NCBI GenBank assembly: GCA_029945375.1
Contig: CM057064.1
Location: 1,302,001 to 1,366,000 of the forward strand
Direction of reading: 5' to 3'
Length of the DNA: 64,000 nucleotides
Source of the DNA: Agaricus subrufescens
Lineage: Eukaryota; Basidiomycota; Agaricomycetes; Agaricales; Agaricaceae
In this document: positions 61,185 to 64,000 of the stretch, one piece after another
How positions within the stretch are numbered: the first letter of the stretch is position 1
How the letters are laid out: each line of letters opens with the position of its first letter
Program-made: the position numbers and the translations under genes
Notes under the pieces: model-generated
What the model was told of the DNA's origin: nothing
What the model saw: only the letters and a program-made list of their open reading frames with translations
Databases searched by the model: none

Positions 61185-62912
61185 AAACTGATGATAAGGA
61201 TTTGTGAAAGACAAATAGTCAATGATAGGCCACATTTCACCAAATATTGTACTTACATGCTAATGCACAAGATATGTGGAAGAGAAATAGTCAATGACAG
61301 ACCAGACTTCACCAACTAATGTACTTACAGCCTGATCCATGTGATTTGTGGAAGAGAAATAGTCAATGACAGACCAGACTTCACCAACTGATGTACTTAC
61401 AGGCTGATCCATGTGATTTGTGGAAGAGGAAAAGTCAATGACAGACCAGACTTCACCAACTGATGTACTTACAGGCTGATCCATGAGATTTGTGGAAGAG
61501 AAATAGTCAATGACAGACCAGACTTTACCAACTAATGTACTTACAAGCTGATGCATGAGATTTGTGGAAGAGAAATAGTCAATGACAGACCAGACTTCAC
61601 CAACTGATGTACTTACATCCTGATCCATGAGATTTGTGGAAGAGAAATAGTCAATGACAGACCAGACTTTACCAACTGATGTACTTACATACTGATGCAT
61701 GAGATTTGTGGAAGAGAAATAGTCAATGACAGACCAGACTTCACCAACTGATGTACTTACACCCTGATGCATAAGATTTGTGGAAGAGAAATAGTCAATG
61801 ACAGACAAGACTTCACCAACTGATGTACTTACAACCTGATGCATGAGATTTGTGGAAGAGAAAAAGTCAATGACAGACCAGACTTCACTAACTGATGTAC
61901 TTACAGGCTGATGCATGAGATTTGTGGAAGAGAAATAGTCAATGACAGATCAGACTTCAGCAACTGATGTACTTACATGCTGATGCATGAGATTTGTGGA
62001 AGAGAAATAGTTAATGACAGACCACATTTCACCAACTGATGTACTTACACCCTGATGCATGAGATTTGTGGAAGAGAAATAGTCAATGACAGACCAGACT
62101 TCACCAACTGATGTACTTACAAGCTGATGCATGAGATTTGTGGAAGAGAAATAGTCAATGACAGACCAGACTTCACCAACTGATGTACTTACATACTGAT
62201 GGATGAGATTTGTGGAAGAGAAATAGTCAATGACAGACCAGACTTCACCAACTCATGTACTTACAGCCTGATGCATGAGATTTGTGGAAGAGAAATAGTC
62301 AATGACAGACCAGACTTCACCAACTGATGTACTTACAGCCTGATGCATGAGATTTGTGGAAGAGAAATAGTCAATGACAGACCAGACTTCACCAACTGAT
62401 GTACTTACAGCCTGATGCATGAGATTTGTGGAAGAGAAATAGTCAATGACAGACCAGACTTCACCAACTGATGTACTTACAAGCTGATACATGAGATTTG
62501 TGGAAGAGAAATAGTCAATGACAGACCAGACTTCACCAACTGATGTACTTACATACTGATGGATGAGATTTGTGGAAGAGAAATAGTCAATGACAGACCA
62601 GACTTCACCAACTCATGTACTTACAATCTGATGCATGAGATTTGTGGAAGAGAAATAGTCAATGACAGACCAGACTTCACCAACTGATGTACTTACAGGC
62701 TGATGCATGAGATTTGTGGAAGAGAAATAGTCAATGACAGACCAGACTTCACCAACTGATGTACTTACACCCTGATGCATGAGATTTGTGGAAGAGAAAT
62801 AGTCAATGACAGACCAGACTTCACCAACTGATGTACTTACAGGCTGATGCATGAGATTTGTGGAAGAGAAATAGTCAATGACAGACCAGACTTCACCAAC
62901 TGATGTACATAC
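61185..62912 (-). repeat. 24 tandem 72-bp units with a hypervariable codon
   Basis: Exact 72-bp spacing from 61185 to 62913 with no indel (24 x 72 bp). Read on the minus strand, each unit starts GTAAGTACATCAG (GTATGT in the first) and ends CATGCATCAG. It is followed by a three-base NNT: CCT x5, GCT x4, GGT x3, TAT x3, CTT x3, CAT x2, and ATT, GTT, GAT, TTT once each. Translated in the frame of the neighbouring NACHT gene, a unit is 24 residues, VSTSVGEVW... to ...STNLMHQ-x, where x is the NNT codon. Neighbouring residues also vary slightly (MDQ, IHQ, MYQ). In-frame stops occur at 61260, 61950, 62253 and 62613. A shorter degenerate unit of 64 bp follows at 61121. Confidence 0.92.
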
Positions 62913-64000
62913 CACTTTGACCATATAAATTCCATTATTCTTCAAGTCAATATCTATATCCTTGTAGTAGACCTCTCGAAACATCCCCCTTTTACCAAGT
63001 TCATCTGGAAATTCCTGTAACATTAGTCAGACACTCCTATCCTCCATACCAAGTCAGATACTACCTTCCAGGCACTGAATGTCCTTTTAACAAACAAAAA
63101 TACAATACCAGGACCAATTGTGGAAGTCCACAAACCATCCTTCAAGTTGCAAAACCTGATCATGTTGATACTCAGGAGGGCATCAAGATACGCAATATCC
63201 TTTTGATGCGACTGTGATGAAAGCCATCGCTCAGGCTTATGGCTGTTGACTATCTCGGTCACTAGTACTTGGCCCATCTCCACAAGAATACTTGTGGTAA
63301 ACGCTACAGTTTCTTCCGGGAGTTCCGGCATTCCAGCACTGATAAATTCGGCACCACCAGCTGAAAACCAGCATAAGTGTTCCTTAAACACATTGATGAC
63401 GTACTCAAACATACCTGAACTCCCCCCACTATATCTATCCCACAAGTCGAGATAGCCCAGCAAGACATCGCCCTCAATACTACCAATATCAATATAAAAC
63501 TCCCCCGACCTTTGCGCATCCACCAAGTAGTCAGCAAAAGAAGCATGTAAGAATGTCAATGGCTCCTTATGTGCTTCCTCTCGACGCGGTAGCTTGAGTG
63601 TTGAAATACATTTGATAAGAGCGGGCTGAACCTTCTCCGGATCCAGCCGGAGAATCAGAGCCATGCCTCTCAGTGTACGAGATTTCGACCAAGCACGGAG
63701 TCCAAGAAAATCATCGTTGCTGCGGAATGCCAATGCCAGCGCAAGCAAGCGTTTCGTTGTGGGCAGCACCCTTGCTGGGATTCGAGATAGAATTTCGGTG
63801 TACAGGTTGTCGAGAATCTTGAAGGGCTGCTCCTCGCTTGGAACACCCTTCAAACGATCAATGACGGATAAGACAAGATCGAGGCGTGAAACAGGGTCAG
63901 GGTCATCGATATCCGCGATGAACCGAAGCGCGGTTGCGGCAAAAATGAAGAGGCCAGAGGAAGCGAGGACAAGCTTCACGAACTTTGGCTCCTCAGGCCA
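62913..64000 (-). CDS. NACHT/STAND NTPase (NLR-like), C-terminal part, 5' end outside window
   Basis: Part of a fungal NLR-like signalling ATPase. The frame is open to the right edge. It reads KLVLASSGLFIFAATALRFI and continues RLDLVLSVIDRLKG, LDNLYTEILSRIP, TKRLLALALAF, EPLTFLHASFADYLVDAQRS and GEFYIDIGSIEGDVLLGYLD, the region that follows the NACHT domain in Agaricomycete STAND proteins. A 54-bp stretch near 63361-63415 looks like an intron (GTATGT to TTTTCAG). Another intron spans 63015-63064. The next exon (62913-63014) encodes EFPDELGKRGMFREVYYKDI and ends MVKV. The frame then runs straight into the 72-bp repeat array. The NTPase motifs themselves lie outside the window. Confidence 0.82.

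Noticed and set aside
61185..62912. Regular repeat array as a CRISPR array
   Set aside because: Units are contiguous 72-bp copies with only three variable bases. There are no spacers, and the host is a eukaryote.

Overview
The window is nuclear DNA from a filamentous basidiomycete, most likely an Agaricomycete mushroom. Genes are densely packed on both strands and cut by many 45-60 bp introns. The gene set fits: secreted laccases, a CreA/Mig1-type carbon repressor, an F-box relic, a STAND (NACHT) NTPase of mushroom type, and a RecQ-like helicase beside a DUF6589 protein. I see no rRNA, tRNA or CRISPR locus.

Layout. 1-545: 5' part of a laccase (-), running off the left edge. 2317-3249: secreted GPI-anchored Cys-rich protein. 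4438-6274: SNF5/Sfh1 chromatin-remodelling subunit. 9777-12094: CreA/Mig1 zinc-finger repressor behind about 3.5 kb without genes. 12714-15312: 14-exon DCAF5/6-like WD40 protein. 16609-18190: queuosine-salvage QNG1 (-). 18361-18934: small protein built partly from microexons (-). 19084-20780: arrestin-fold protein (-). 21145-27825: TPR/MLP1 nuclear basket protein (-). 27989-28310: small basic protein sharing a short divergent promoter with TPR. 28681-30375: single-pass membrane protein (-).

30712-36790 is what I consider the main discovery: an apparently complete 6.1 kb two-gene mobile element. It carries an intact RecQ-like DEAH helicase (+) and a DUF6589 protein (-), convergent with coding ends overlapping by 43 bp. 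It is bounded by 109-118 bp terminal inverted repeats and a flanking direct repeat of up to 12 bp that reads as a target-site duplication. It sits in the intergenic gap between the divergent membrane-protein and BCKDHA genes.

36868-38699: branched-chain keto-acid dehydrogenase E1 alpha (+). 39433-40663 (-) and 40777-41572 (+): ZIP9-like zinc transporter and V-ATPase proteolipid subunit, divergent over 113 bp. 41697-42416: zinc-knuckle ZCCHC10-like protein (-). 43283-44708: nucleotidyltransferase-like protein. 44930-46600: a decayed tandem copy of the preceding zinc-knuckle/nucleotidyltransferase block. 46780-48401: F-box-type relic (-). 48709-50023: conserved fungal protein of unclear function. 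50404-52734: complete laccase (-), bracketed by two direct copies of the 3' end of the preceding gene. 54502-55766: membrane protein (-). 58700-60357: O-fucosyltransferase-like pseudogene.

61185-64000 holds the second striking object: the C-terminal part of a NACHT/STAND NTPase (-) that runs in frame into 24 tandem 72-bp units with no indels. A single NNT codon is hypervariable in otherwise near-identical units. Each unit also begins with a 5' splice site and ends with CAG, so coding-repeat and amplified-intron models both have to be considered.

Exon structures were assembled by eye from splice consensus and protein-family conservation. They are models without transcript support.
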